From Ornithinimicrobium ciconiae (GTDB taxonomy: Bacteria; Actinomycetota; Actinomycetes; Actinomycetales; Dermatophilaceae), in NCBI RefSeq assembly GCF_007197575.1, contig NZ_CP041616.1, positions 434,001 through 498,000 of the forward strand: DNA of 64,000 nt, given 5' to 3'. The stretch's first letter is position 1. Every line of letters begins with the position of its first letter. The position numbers and the translations under genes are program-made. Under the pieces are notes generated by a model. The model did not search any database, was not told the DNA's origin, and was given only the letters and a program-made list of their open reading frames with translations. Shown piece by piece: positions 18,489 to 26,597 of the stretch.

Positions 18489-18547
18489 GCCACGGCTCGT
18501 CCACGGGACTGAGGCGCCGTTCGGCTCTGCCGCCCTACCCTGGGGAG

Positions 18548-19930
18548 ATGGACCGCATCGCTCACCTGCTGGGTGCCGACGAGCACTGGTCGCGCCCTGC
18601 CCTCACGCTCGAGCAGCGCCGGCGCGATGTCGTGCTGGCCGTCGGCTTCTATCTCCTGGCCGCGCTGTCGCTGGAGCTGATGCGCAGCCTCGGTGCGTTT
18701 GAGGGCGGGAGCGCGCTCACCGAGATCCTGACCCAGCACGGCGTCGCCGCCTCGGCGGCCCTGCTCCTGGTGTGGCGCCGCTCCCATCCGCTGCTCGTGG
18801 CGTCCTTGGCGACTGCCCACCTCTATGTCAGCGGCTCGTTCGAGGCGATGGTGGCTGGCAGCCTGGTGCTGCAGATCCTCTACTTCTTCGCCATCTTCTC
18901 CGGGGTCTCCTGGGCGCGGGACCGCCGAGCGCTGGGCTACGTCCTGCTCGCCTGCATGGTGGCCCTGGCGCTGTGGCTGGCCTGGATCTTTGCGGTCAGC
19001 TCGGGACTGGACGACATCTATCGCAGTCTCGGCATCACCGGGGACAGTGAGGGGATCTTCGATCGCCCGGTCGCTGCGGTCGGCTATGTCACGCTCAACA
19101 ACCTGATCTTCTTTGGTGGGGCGGTCCTCATCGGTCAGGTCTCCTGGCGCGGTGCCCTGCACACCCAGCGTGAGCTGCAGTATGCCGAGACCATCCGCAC
19201 CCAGGCCGCTCGCCTGCGCGACCAGGCCGTGGTCGCCGAGCGGCTGCGGATCGCGCGCGAGCTGCACGACGTCGTCGCCCACCACGTCTCGGTGATGGGG
19301 GTGCAGGCCGCCGCGGCCCGGCGGGTCCTGGAGAAGAACCCCGACGCCGCCCGCGAGGCGCTCGGCGCCATCGAGGGTTCGTCGCGCGACGCGGTCGGCC
19401 AGATGCGCGACCTGCTCGGCACCCTCCGCAGCGGTGAGCTCGCCGCGGACGGCGCCCTGGAGGAGGCGGGCGAGGCACCGGACCGTGCGCCGCAACCGGA
19501 CTTGTCCGACCTGGAGGACCTCGCCGCAGAGGCCACCACGCTGACCTGCACGGTGACCTACACGCTGGTCGAGGACCGGCCCGGCGCCGCACAGGAGGTG
19601 CCCGCGGCCCTGCAGCTGACGGCATACCGGATTGCGCAGGAGTCGCTGGCCAACGTGCGCCGGCACTCCACCGCGACCAACGCCTCGGTCGTCGTGCGGG
19701 TCGGGACGCAGCTCGAGGTCGAGGTCGTCGACAATGGCACGGCGATCCACGGCACCTCCGGCACCGGGCTGGGGCAGCAGGGGATCCGGGAGCGGGCCGA
19801 GCTGCTCAAGGGAGAGGTGGAGATGGGGCGTCGCCACGGCAGCGGATATCGCGTTCGCGTCACCCTGCCGCTGACCCCACCGGAGCGCTCCGGGGCCCTG
19901 GTGGCCGGGCCGAACGGAGCCACCCGGTGA
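18548..19930 (+). CDS. NarL-type sensor histidine kinase
   Basis: 460 residues. The first ~190 residues hold about five or six membrane helices with little outside, so the signal is likely sensed in the membrane. The HisKA_3 motif is ELHDVVAHHVSVMG with phospho-His H240, and the ATPase half ends with TGLGQQGIRERAELLKGE, a typical G2 box. It phosphorylates the response regulator encoded next (stop and start overlap at 19927-19930). TACCCT six bases before ATG 18548 supports the start. The target genes are unknown; the ABC exporter 1.4 kb further on is a candidate. Confidence 0.92.
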   Translation: MDRIAHLLGADEHWSRPALTLEQRRRDVVLAVGFYLLAALSLELMRSLGAFEGGSALTEILTQHGVAASAALLLVWRRSHPLLVASLATAHLYVSGSFEAMVAGSLVLQILYFFAIFSGVSWARDRRALGYVLLACMVALALWLAWIFAVSSGLDDIYRSLGITGDSEGIFDRPVAAVGYVTLNNLIFFGGAVLIGQVSWRGALHTQRELQYAETIRTQAARLRDQAVVAERLRIARELHDVVAHHVSVMGVQAAAARRVLEKNPDAAREALGAIEGSSRDAVGQMRDLLGTLRSGELAADGALEEAGEAPDRAPQPDLSDLEDLAAEATTLTCTVTYTLVEDRPGAAQEVPAALQLTAYRIAQESLANVRRHSTATNASVVVRVGTQLEVEVVDNGTAIHGTSGTGLGQQGIRERAELLKGEVEMGRRHGSGYRVRVTLPLTPPERSGALVAGPNGATR

Positions 19931-20610
19931 GCGGGGCGACCGAGCCGCAGGAGGGTCGACCGATCCGCGTGATGCTCGTGGACGACCAGCCGCTGCTGGT
20001 CTCGGGGTTCGCGATGATTCTGTCCACCGAGGACGACATCGAGGTGGTGGGGCAGGCCCGCAACGGACGCGAGGCGGTCGACGCGATGCCCGCGCTGGCG
20101 CCGGACGTGGTCCTGATGGATGTGCAGATGCCGGTCCTCGACGGCATCGAGGCCACCCGGCTCGTGTCAGACCAGACCAAGGTCATCATCCTGACCACCT
20201 TCGACCGGGACGACTATCTGTTTGACGCCCTCGCGGCCGGGGCCAGCGGGTTCCTGCTCAAGAATGCCGACCCCGACGACCTGGTGGATGCCGTGCGCGC
20301 GGTCGCCCACGGGCACGCGCTGCTGGCTCCGGAGGTCACCAGCCGGGTGATCTCCCGGATGACCGAGGGCGGCAGCGCAGGCCCGACTCGGCACGCCGCC
20401 GCGCTGGATCGCCTCACCGCCCGCGAGAAAGAGGTCCTGCAGCAGGTCGCCCGCGGTCTGTCCAACGCCGAGATCGCCGCGGAGATGTTCGTCGGCGACG
20501 CCACGGTCAAGACGCACGTGTCCAATGTGCTGGCCAAACTGCACCTGCGGGACCGGGTCCAGGCCGTGGTCTTCGCCTATGAGGCGGGCGTGGTCAGCCC
20601 CACGCCGTAA
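19927..20610 (+). CDS. NarL/FixJ-family response regulator
   Basis: 227 residues. The receiver domain has the acidic pair VDD (18-20), phospho-acceptor D65 in VVLMDVQMP, and the switch and Lys in LTTF...KNADP. The C-terminal LuxR-type HTH runs from about 160 to 220 (LTAREKEVLQQVARGLSNAE, then VKTHVSNVLAKLHL). It is the output partner of the kinase and starts at a GTG overlapping the kinase stop (GTGA). Confidence 0.94.
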   Translation: MSGATEPQEGRPIRVMLVDDQPLLVSGFAMILSTEDDIEVVGQARNGREAVDAMPALAPDVVLMDVQMPVLDGIEATRLVSDQTKVIILTTFDRDDYLFDALAAGASGFLLKNADPDDLVDAVRAVAHGHALLAPEVTSRVISRMTEGGSAGPTRHAAALDRLTAREKEVLQQVARGLSNAEIAAEMFVGDATVKTHVSNVLAKLHLRDRVQAVVFAYEAGVVSPTP

Positions 20611-20620
20611 GCGGCGGGGA

Positions 20621-20684
20621 TCAGGCGCCTTCTTGGTCAGGCGCCCTCTCGGTCAGGCGCCCTCTCGGTCAGGCGCCCTCCCGG
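20621..20684. repeat. Tandem array, four units of 16 bp
   Basis: Units of TCAGGCGCCCTCTCGG at 20621, 20637, 20653 and 20669; the first and last differ by one or two bases. The next partial unit (TTAGGCGG) contains the stop codon of the minus-strand PPOX gene, so the array lies between two converging genes and merges with the coding end. GGCGCC cores make each unit partly palindromic. Confidence 0.9.
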
Positions 20685-21089
20685 TTAGGCGGTCGCGGCC
20701 CGCCGGTCGATCCGCCGACCCGTCAGCGTCTGCACGTCGATCGCGACGATGGTGAGCTTCTCGCCGCTGCTCCACGGCTGCAGCGGCAACTGCTCGGCTT
20801 CGCGCCGCTCGTCGCCCTCCAGGATCCGGGCTCGTCCGCGCGCGAGCACCGACCAGGCCCCGTCCTCGGCCTCTGCCGCGTCGACCTCGAAGGCGACGTC
20901 GTCGTCCATCACCACACCGAGCAGCTTGCTGCCGGGGGTGGTGCGAAAGACCACGCGCTGACGGTCCACCACATAGTTCACCGGCACGATGTGCACCTCG
21001 TCCACGAGGTGGTAGCCCAGTCGGCCGAGATCCTTGCTGCGCAGGAGCTCCCAGCACTGTGTCTCGTCCAGCCATGAGTTGTCGATCAT
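20685..21089 (-). CDS. Pyridoxamine 5'-phosphate oxidase-fold (flavin/F420-type) protein
   Basis: 134 residues, a single split-barrel domain: LRSKDLGRLGYHLVDEVHIV, PVNYVVDRQRVVFRT, SKLLGVVMDDDVAFEVD, and GWSV-type AWSVLARGRARIL. These proteins bind FMN, F420 or haem, and many are redox-stress proteins. ATG 21089 follows GGAAGGGG at a good distance; the GTG nine bases earlier overlaps that site. A perfect palindrome of the same form as the one in front of cydA lies 19 bases upstream, suggesting shared control. Confidence 0.85.
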   Translation of the reverse strand: MIDNSWLDETQCWELLRSKDLGRLGYHLVDEVHIVPVNYVVDRQRVVFRTTPGSKLLGVVMDDDVAFEVDAAEAEDGAWSVLARGRARILEGDERREAEQLPLQPWSSGEKLTIVAIDVQTLTGRRIDRRAATA

Positions 21090-21107
21090 GACGAACACCC
21101 CTTCCAG

Positions 21108-21126
21108 TTACTACCCATTGTAGTAA
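21108..21126. promoter_or_regulatory. BlaI-type operator (TTACTAC-CCATT-GTAGTAA)
   Basis: A perfect inverted repeat with 7-bp arms and a 5-bp centre, 19 bases before the PPOX start. The half-sites ACTAC/GTAGT with 5-bp spacing match the sites at 51284, 51302 and 52749 (cydA and blaI). The rest of the gap to 21336 shows no gene; it should hold the promoter of the ABC genes. Confidence 0.75.
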
Positions 21127-21336
21127 ATGCAGCCTGTGGACTCCAGAATTCGTGCTCAAACTCACGGTGGGGCCACCCGGACGGGTGACATCCGGTGACC
21201 GCCCGTGCCACGGCCTCCCCCGTGCGGCGGAGAGCGAAGATCCCCCACACCGCCGATGTGCCGAGCCCCTCGCGGATGACAGATTGAGGGACAACAACGA
21301 CAGGGCTCTGCGGGGTCCGTGACGAGGGGAGTTCCG

Positions 21337-22221
21337 ATGCTTGGAGTGCACGGACTGACCAGGCAGTATGCCGAGGTTCGCGCGGTCGACGACGTCACCT
21401 TTGAGGTGCCGGCCGGCAAGATGATCGGTTTTGTGGGGGGCAACGGCGCCGGCAAGACCACGACCATGCGGATGATCATGGGGGTGCTGGCGCCGACCGC
21501 CGGCGAGGTGACCTGGGACGGTCGCCCGGCCACGCGCGCAGACCGCACCCGGTTCGGCTATATGCCCGAGGAGCGTGGCCTCTATCCCAAGCAGGGCGTG
21601 CTGGACCAGCTCGCCTATCTGGGGCGGCTGCACGGGATGAGCCAGAACGATGCCCGCGGACGTGCGCAGCACTTGCTCGAACGTTTCGGGTTGGGGGACC
21701 GGTTGAAGGAGAAGGTCGAGAAGCTCTCGCTGGGCAACCAGCAGCGCGCCCAGATCATCGCTGCCGTCCTGGGTGACCCGACCGCGCTGATCCTGGACGA
21801 GCCGTTCTCCGGCCTTGACCCTGCTGCCGTGGAGCAGATGGCCGACCTGCTGCGTGAGCACACCTCCAACGGCGTCCCGGTGCTGTTTAGCAGCCACCAG
21901 CTCGACCTCGTCGACCGGCTGTGCGACGGCATCGTCGTGCTTCACAAGGGCAAGGTCGTGGCCAGCGGCACCTCCGAGGAGCTGCGAGGCGGTGCGCCGC
22001 TGCGCTATGTCCTGAGCCTGACCGGTGACGCAGGCTGGGTGCGCGGCGTCACCGGCATCACGGTCCTGGACGTCGAGGGTGGCACCGTCGCCCTGGAGCC
22101 CGAGTCGGAGGAGGTCGCCCAGCGCCTGCTCGCCGAGGCCGTCTCTCGTGGTGGCGTCCGCGAGTTCAGCAAGATTCGTCCGTCCCTGAGTGAGATCTAC
22201 CGAGAGGTGGCAGCAGCATGA
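21337..22221 (+). CDS. ABC transporter ATP-binding protein (NatA-type)
   Basis: 294 residues. Walker A is GGNGAGKTTT (34-43), the signature is LSLGNQQRAQI and Walker B LILDEPFSGLDP, with the switch His in LFSSHQLDLVD. The final 75 residues (ALRYVLSL... GGVREFSKIRPSLSEIYRE) are the DUF4162-type C-terminus of NatA/CcmA-like export ATPases. The partner permease follows with a 4-base overlap. ATG 21337 has GAGGGGAG upstream; the open GTG 18 bases earlier is less likely. Confidence 0.92.
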   Translation: MLGVHGLTRQYAEVRAVDDVTFEVPAGKMIGFVGGNGAGKTTTMRMIMGVLAPTAGEVTWDGRPATRADRTRFGYMPEERGLYPKQGVLDQLAYLGRLHGMSQNDARGRAQHLLERFGLGDRLKEKVEKLSLGNQQRAQIIAAVLGDPTALILDEPFSGLDPAAVEQMADLLREHTSNGVPVLFSSHQLDLVDRLCDGIVVLHKGKVVASGTSEELRGGAPLRYVLSLTGDAGWVRGVTGITVLDVEGGTVALEPESEEVAQRLLAEAVSRGGVREFSKIRPSLSEIYREVAAA

Positions 22222-23456
22222 GCACCGACACCAGCCTCACGCCCAAGACCTCGGCCCCGGCGGCCGAGAGCAGCTCGGATGACCGCGGCGCTCCCTGGGC
22301 ACTGGTGGCCCTGCGGGAGATGCAGGTCCGGCTCACCGATCGCAACTTCCTGATCGGCACCGGCGCCACCCTCTTGCTGATCGTCGGCATGTTTGCGCTG
22401 CAGGGCTTCCTGATGGGCGGCAGCGCGCCCGCCTTCAAGGTCGCGGTGACCGACACCGCGGCCACGGCCGTGCTGACCCAGGCCGAGCAGGACCTGCAGG
22501 TGTCGGACCCCGAGGCCTCCGTCGAGTCGGTGCAGGTCGCTGACACGGCCGCCGCTGAGGCGCTGCTCGTCGATGAGGAGGTGGACGGTGCCCTCCTCCC
22601 CGCGGGGGACGGTTGGGAGCTGGTCACCAACGGCGAGACCGACTCTCAGTTGGAGGGCGTGATCACTGACGCCGTCCGCTCCAACGCGCTGCAGGAGAAT
22701 GCGCAGGCCGCCGGGACGAGCCTGGATGAGCTCACCGCGGGCTCGACCGTGACGACCCGGGACCTCTCCGGTGGTGATGAGCAGTCGCGCTTCGTGTCCT
22801 GGCTCGCCGGCTTTGCCATGGCCTTCCTGTTCTATATGTCGGCCGTGATGTTCGGGATGATGATCGCCAACTCAGTCGTCGAAGAGAAGCAGTCGCGCAT
22901 CGTGGAGATCCTGGCCGCAGCGATCCCGGTGCGTGCCCTCATGATCGGCAAGGTCGTCGGCAGCACGGTGCTGGCCTTCGGCCAGATGGCCCTGATCGGG
23001 ATCGTCGCCCTCGTGGGACTGACCTTCACCGAGTACGACCAGTACCTCTCGATGTTGGGCCAGGGGTTCCTGTGGTACATCCCGTTCTTCGTGCTCGGCT
23101 TCCTGGCGCTGGCCTGCATCTGGGCGGCGGCCGGTGCGATGGCCTCACGGACCGAGGACCTGCAGTCCACCACGATGCCGCTCACCATGGCCCTGGTGCT
23201 GGTCTTCATCGTGGGACTCAGCCTGGACGGGGCGGCCAAGGTCATCGGCTCCTTCGTGCCGGTGCTCTCTACGATCCTGATGCCGATGCGGCTGCTGGAC
23301 GGCTCCGCGGCGTGGTGGGAGGCCGTGATCGCCCTCGGCCTGACGGTGGTCTTCTGCTTCGTCACGATCGGCGTCGGCACCCGGCTCTACAAGCGGTCGC
23401 TGCTGCAGACGTCCGGCCGGGTCTCGCTGAAGGCTGCCTGGGCAGGCGGCGAGTGA
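22218..23456 (+). CDS. ABC-2 type transporter permease (NatB-like)
   Basis: 412 residues. One helix (~52-75) is followed by an extracytoplasmic loop of ~130 residues, then five or six helices in the second half (MAFLFYMSAVMFGMMIANSV, IGKVVGSTVLAFGQMALIGI and others). The motif EEKQSRIVEILAAAIPVRAL between helices is diagnostic of NatB-type exporters (Na+ or drug export). It overlaps the ATPase stop (ATGA) and is followed by two strong hairpins. Confidence 0.9.
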   Translation: MSTDTSLTPKTSAPAAESSSDDRGAPWALVALREMQVRLTDRNFLIGTGATLLLIVGMFALQGFLMGGSAPAFKVAVTDTAATAVLTQAEQDLQVSDPEASVESVQVADTAAAEALLVDEEVDGALLPAGDGWELVTNGETDSQLEGVITDAVRSNALQENAQAAGTSLDELTAGSTVTTRDLSGGDEQSRFVSWLAGFAMAFLFYMSAVMFGMMIANSVVEEKQSRIVEILAAAIPVRALMIGKVVGSTVLAFGQMALIGIVALVGLTFTEYDQYLSMLGQGFLWYIPFFVLGFLALACIWAAAGAMASRTEDLQSTTMPLTMALVLVFIVGLSLDGAAKVIGSFVPVLSTILMPMRLLDGSAAWWEAVIALGLTVVFCFVTIGVGTRLYKRSLLQTSGRVSLKAAWAGGE

Positions 23457-23460
23457 GGTC

Positions 23461-23487
23461 CTGACCCGGGTGGGGCACCCGGGTCAG
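23461..23487 (+). terminator. Strong hairpin terminator of the exporter operon
   Basis: A perfect 12-bp stem (CTGACCCGGGTG / CACCCGGGTCAG) with a GGG loop, five bases after the permease stop. A second hairpin (GAGCCGGG/CCCGGCTC, 23493-23515) follows at once. The double layout also blocks read-through into the opposing genes. Confidence 0.85.
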
Positions 23488-23599
23488 TCCCGGAGCCGGG
23501 CGGGGAACCCGGCTCTGGTGCCATCAGTGGGTCGGTCGCGCAGGGGTCGGCCGGCCCACTGGTGTGTGCCCGGCACGATGTCTGCGTGGGCCGGGTGTC

Positions 23600-23848
23600 T
23601 CACATCTGGTCGACGATTGCCTTCGCGTCAGCCAGGCCGAGGCCAGGCTGGATCTCACGCAGCAGCTTGATCGCGGCGATGGGTTCACCCGCCCGCTTGA
23701 GGCGGATCACCTCGTCCATGCGGGGGTCCTGCGGAGCCGCAGGGGCACCCACCAGCTGGGCGAGCTGCTCGACCCGCTGCTCGAGCTGGGTGACGCGCAT
23801 CGTCAGGGCGGCGACCTGTGAGGAGTCGTCGTTGCCGAACAGTCCCAT
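23600..23848 (-). CDS. Ribosomal protein L7/L12 C-terminal-domain-like small protein
   Basis: 82 residues. The first part is acidic and helical (TMRVTQLEQRVEQLAQLVG), and the second has DEVIRLKRAGEPIAAIKLLREIQPG with LGLADAKAIVDQM, the alpha-helical hairpin of the L7/L12 C-terminal domain. It is a single domain, not the ribosomal stalk protein (which is ~125-130 residues with a dimerisation domain). The function of such stand-alone copies is unknown. Its ATG overlaps the HAD stop by one base (TAATG), so the two are coupled. Confidence 0.75.
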   Translation of the reverse strand: MGLFGNDDSSQVAALTMRVTQLEQRVEQLAQLVGAPAAPQDPRMDEVIRLKRAGEPIAAIKLLREIQPGLGLADAKAIVDQM

Positions 23849-24705
23849 TAGTGCTCCTTGGTGTTCGTTGCGGAGTTGCTGGACAGCTCGGCAGCCACCT
23901 GCTCCAGCAGCACCGCCAGCCCGTCCTCCTCGACCGGCGACGTCGTCTCGTCGGCGGCAGCCACCACCTCGGGCGGAGCCTGTCCCATCGCGACGCCACG
24001 GGCCGCCCACCTGAGCATCTCCAGGTCGTTGCGCTGGTCACCGACGGCGATCGTGCACCATGGCTCGACGCCGAGCTGGCGGCGGATCTGCTCCAGCGCA
24101 CTGCCCTTGGAGACCCCCTCGGGAGCCAGGTCCAGCCACGCGGTGAAGCCGACGGCATAGTTCACGCCGTGCAGGCCGATCTCATCCACCAGATCAGAGA
24201 AGCTCTCCGCCGATCCGTTGGGATCTCGGAAGGTGACACGCGTGGCCGGACTGGCGACCAGCTCGTCGTGGTCGACGACCCGCAGGTTGCCCTGCAGCTC
24301 ACCGTCGGGGAAGGGCGCGCTGAGCTTGAAGCCGACGCCGACCTCCTCGACCGCGACGAGAGCGTCCGGACGGGCCTGACGCAGCAGTTCCACCGCCGGG
24401 CGGGGATCAAAGGTGACGGCTTCAAGGATGCGGTACCCGTCGTCATACGCCGGGTCCAGACCGATGGTGATGGCCCCGTTGGAGCAGACCGCCAGGCCAC
24501 CCTCACGGACGAGGCCCAGCTCCTCCAGGATCGGTGTGGTCGCGACCACGGAGCGTCCGGTGGCGATCACGATGTGCGCCCCCGCGTCACGCAGCGCAAC
24601 GATCGACGCGGCGACGCGCTCGGTGAGGTGCCCGTCGTGGTGCAGGATCGTCCCGTCCACGTCCAGTGCAATCAGCAGGTCTTCCGCAGCTCCCCATCGT
24701 GTCAC
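23848..24705 (-). CDS. HAD-superfamily Cof-type phosphatase
   Basis: 285 residues. Motif I is LIALDVDGTIL (D15, D17), motif II is VIATGRSV, and motif III/IV is SKGSALEQIRRQLG and VGDQRNDLEML, with a ~90-residue cap between motifs II and III, the C2B type of Cof proteins that act on sugar or nucleotide phosphates. The GTG at 24705 with TAGCGT seven bases upstream is preferred to the longer frame that runs into the divergent methyltransferase. It is followed directly by the L7/L12-like gene. Confidence 0.88.
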   Translation of the reverse strand: MTRWGAAEDLLIALDVDGTILHHDGHLTERVAASIVALRDAGAHIVIATGRSVVATTPILEELGLVREGGLAVCSNGAITIGLDPAYDDGYRILEAVTFDPRPAVELLRQARPDALVAVEEVGVGFKLSAPFPDGELQGNLRVVDHDELVASPATRVTFRDPNGSAESFSDLVDEIGLHGVNYAVGFTAWLDLAPEGVSKGSALEQIRRQLGVEPWCTIAVGDQRNDLEMLRWAARGVAMGQAPPEVVAAADETTSPVEEDGLAVLLEQVAAELSSNSATNTKEH

Positions 24706-24790
24706 CTGGCCCACGCTACCCGGGTCGGGACGGACCGGGGGCAGCGAGGTGTGACGCGACCGCTGGCCGAGTCTGAGATGCTGTCCCGCG

Positions 24791-25600
24791 ATGGATGAGT
24801 TGCTGATCACCTCGCCGGCGAATCCGCGGCTGAAGGCGCTGGCCGCCCTGCGTCGCCGGCGCGTCCGGGAGGCGGAGGGGCGCACCCTCATCGAGGGCTT
24901 TGAGGAGCTCGACCTGGCGCTGGGGGCCGGGGTGGTGCCACGGGTCGTCTTCTACTGTCCTGACCTGATGGCTGACCCTGACGCCCAGGCCCGGGTCGTG
25001 CACGACGTCGCTGGCCGCGGCGCGAAGGTGGTCCGGCTCGGGCGGGCGGCCTTCGAGAAGGTGGCCTACCGGGAGGGACCGGACGGGTTCCTGGCGGTGG
25101 TCGACACCGTGACCCGCAACATCTCCGACCTCGAGGTGCCCGACGACGCACTGGTGCTGCTGTGTGAGCACGTGGAGAAGCCCGGCAACCTCGGTGCCAT
25201 GCTGCGCACCGCCGACGCGGCCGGTGTGCACGCCGTCATCGCGGCGGACCCGGTCACCGACTGGGGCAACCCCAACCTGGTGCGGGCCAGCAAGGGCACG
25301 GTCTTTTCGGTTCCGGTGGTCAGCGACTCGACCGGCGCGGCCCTGAGCTATCTCGCGGCGCGGGGCATCGCCCTGGTCGCCGCGACACCGGACACCGATG
25401 TCGAGTACACCGACATCGACTACACCGGCCCGGTGGCCCTGGCGGTCGGTGCGGAGAAGACCGGTCTGAGCGACCAGGTCCTCCACGCCGCCACCCACCG
25501 GGTGCGGATCCCGATGGTCGGGCAGGCCAACTCGTTGAACGTATCGACCTCCGCGGCGATCATCACCTACGAGGCCGTGCGCCAGCGGCGAGCGCGCTGA
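24791..25600 (+). CDS. TrmH/SpoU-family RNA 2'-O-ribose methyltransferase
   Basis: 269 residues. The N-terminal ~95 residues form the substrate-binding domain (SPANPRLKALAALRRRRVRE and LIEGFEELDLAL). The SPOUT domain follows with VLLCEHVEKPGNLGAMLRTAD (motif 1), VGAEKTGLSD (motif 2) and VGQANSLNVSTSAAIITYE (motif 3). These enzymes methylate rRNA or tRNA ribose using SAM; members of this group can also confer resistance to thiopeptides, but the target here is not known. It is divergent from the HAD gene. Confidence 0.9.
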   Translation: MDELLITSPANPRLKALAALRRRRVREAEGRTLIEGFEELDLALGAGVVPRVVFYCPDLMADPDAQARVVHDVAGRGAKVVRLGRAAFEKVAYREGPDGFLAVVDTVTRNISDLEVPDDALVLLCEHVEKPGNLGAMLRTADAAGVHAVIAADPVTDWGNPNLVRASKGTVFSVPVVSDSTGAALSYLAARGIALVAATPDTDVEYTDIDYTGPVALAVGAEKTGLSDQVLHAATHRVRIPMVGQANSLNVSTSAAIITYEAVRQRRAR

Positions 25601-25614
25601 GCGAGCGCTCGCGA

Positions 25615-25628
25615 CCTCCCCCGGGAGG
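25615..25628 (+). terminator. Hairpin after the SpoU methyltransferase
   Basis: CCTCCC/GGGAGG arms with a CC centre, 15 bases after the stop, followed by GGCCCTTTCC. It is a short but GC-rich stem. Confidence 0.45.
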
Positions 25629-25704
25629 GGCCCTTTCCGGCAGGCCTCACGGTCCGCACGGACCTGGTTAACGCTTGACCAAAGCGGTGTGCCACGATGA
25701 CTGA

Positions 25705-26340
25705 ATGCGGATCGATCACGTGAGTTACGCGGCGAGTCCGGAGGGGCTGCGGGCGACGGCGCAGACACTGGGCGACAGGTTGGGCATCACCCCGCGCGAC
25801 GGTGGGGTCCACCCGCGCTTCGGGACGCGCAACGTGATCCTGCCCCTTGCCGGTGACCGTTACATCGAGGTCGTCGAGGTGCTGGACCACCCGGCCTCCG
25901 ACAAGGCACCGTTCGGCCAGGCCGTGCGCGCCCGCTCCGCCCTGGGCGGCGGGTGGATGGCGTGGGTCATCGCGGTCGAGGACCTCAGCGACGTCGAGGA
26001 GCGGCTGGGTCGCCGCTCCGTCGAGGGCCAGCGGCACACCCCCGAGGGCGTGGAGCTGCACTGGCGCCAGATCGGGATCCGCGGTCTGATCGCCGACCCG
26101 CAGCTGCCGTTCTTCATCCAGTGGTCCACGATGGCGCACCACCCCTCACGGTTGCAGGCGTCGGCCGTCAACCTGACCGGACTGCACATCTCCGGCGAGC
26201 CGGCGCGCGTGCGGGACTGGCTGGGCATCACCGAGCGGGGCAACTGGGAGCAGGGCGTGGACTTCACGTTCGAGCAGCACGAGCTGGCTGCCCTGGAGTC
26301 GGTCACCTTCGAGGGACCCGAGGGGCCCGTCACCATCTGA
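25705..26340 (+). CDS. Glyoxalase-like (VOC) domain protein
   Basis: 211 residues of the glyoxalase-3-like VOC type. It starts MRIDHVSYAASPEGL, the typical first strand with a metal-ligand His, and has VILPLAGDRYIEVVEVL, ending the first module; the second half contains AVNLTGLHI. It is a soluble, probably metal-binding enzyme whose substrate is not predictable. A TTGACC hexamer lies at 25675-25680, thirty bases before ATG. Confidence 0.75.
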   Translation: MRIDHVSYAASPEGLRATAQTLGDRLGITPRDGGVHPRFGTRNVILPLAGDRYIEVVEVLDHPASDKAPFGQAVRARSALGGGWMAWVIAVEDLSDVEERLGRRSVEGQRHTPEGVELHWRQIGIRGLIADPQLPFFIQWSTMAHHPSRLQASAVNLTGLHISGEPARVRDWLGITERGNWEQGVDFTFEQHELAALESVTFEGPEGPVTI

Positions 26341-26401
26341 GGCACCCCCCAGGCTCTCGTATGCCGGCGGGGTCGCCTCCGCCGCCGCGTCGGCGGGTTG
26401 C

Positions 26402-26451
26402 CTCCGCCGCCCCGGCATCATCCGGGCTCCGCCGCCCCGGCATCATCCGGG
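26402..26451. repeat. Two identical 25-bp tandem units
   Basis: CTCCGCCGCCCCGGCATCATCCGGG occurs at 26402-26426 and again at 26427-26451 (first part CTCCGCCGCCCCGGCATCAT), with a decayed copy before and a partial copy after. It lies in the 257-bp gap behind the VOC gene, which has no gene. Confidence 0.85.
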
Positions 26452-26487
26452 CTCCGCTGCCCAGCGTCATACCTGTGGGTGAGTTGA

Positions 26488-26508
26488 GCCTCACCCCGCG
26501 GGTGAGGC
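26488..26508. terminator. Hairpin in front of the phospholipase-like gene
   Basis: A perfect 9-bp stem, GCCTCACCC and GGGTGAGGC, with a CGC loop. It could end VOC transcription. Confidence 0.55.
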
Positions 26509-26597
26509 CGCAGCGGCTGTCCGGCCCCAGGCGGCATCGCGTGTCTCCGACCTCTGGGTGATCCACTGCAGCACAGGTGATTCCTAGCGTCGGAAGC

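Noticed and set aside
18370..18547. A tRNA-Ser gene next to serS
   Set aside because: No cloverleaf or T-loop sequence was found here or elsewhere in the window.
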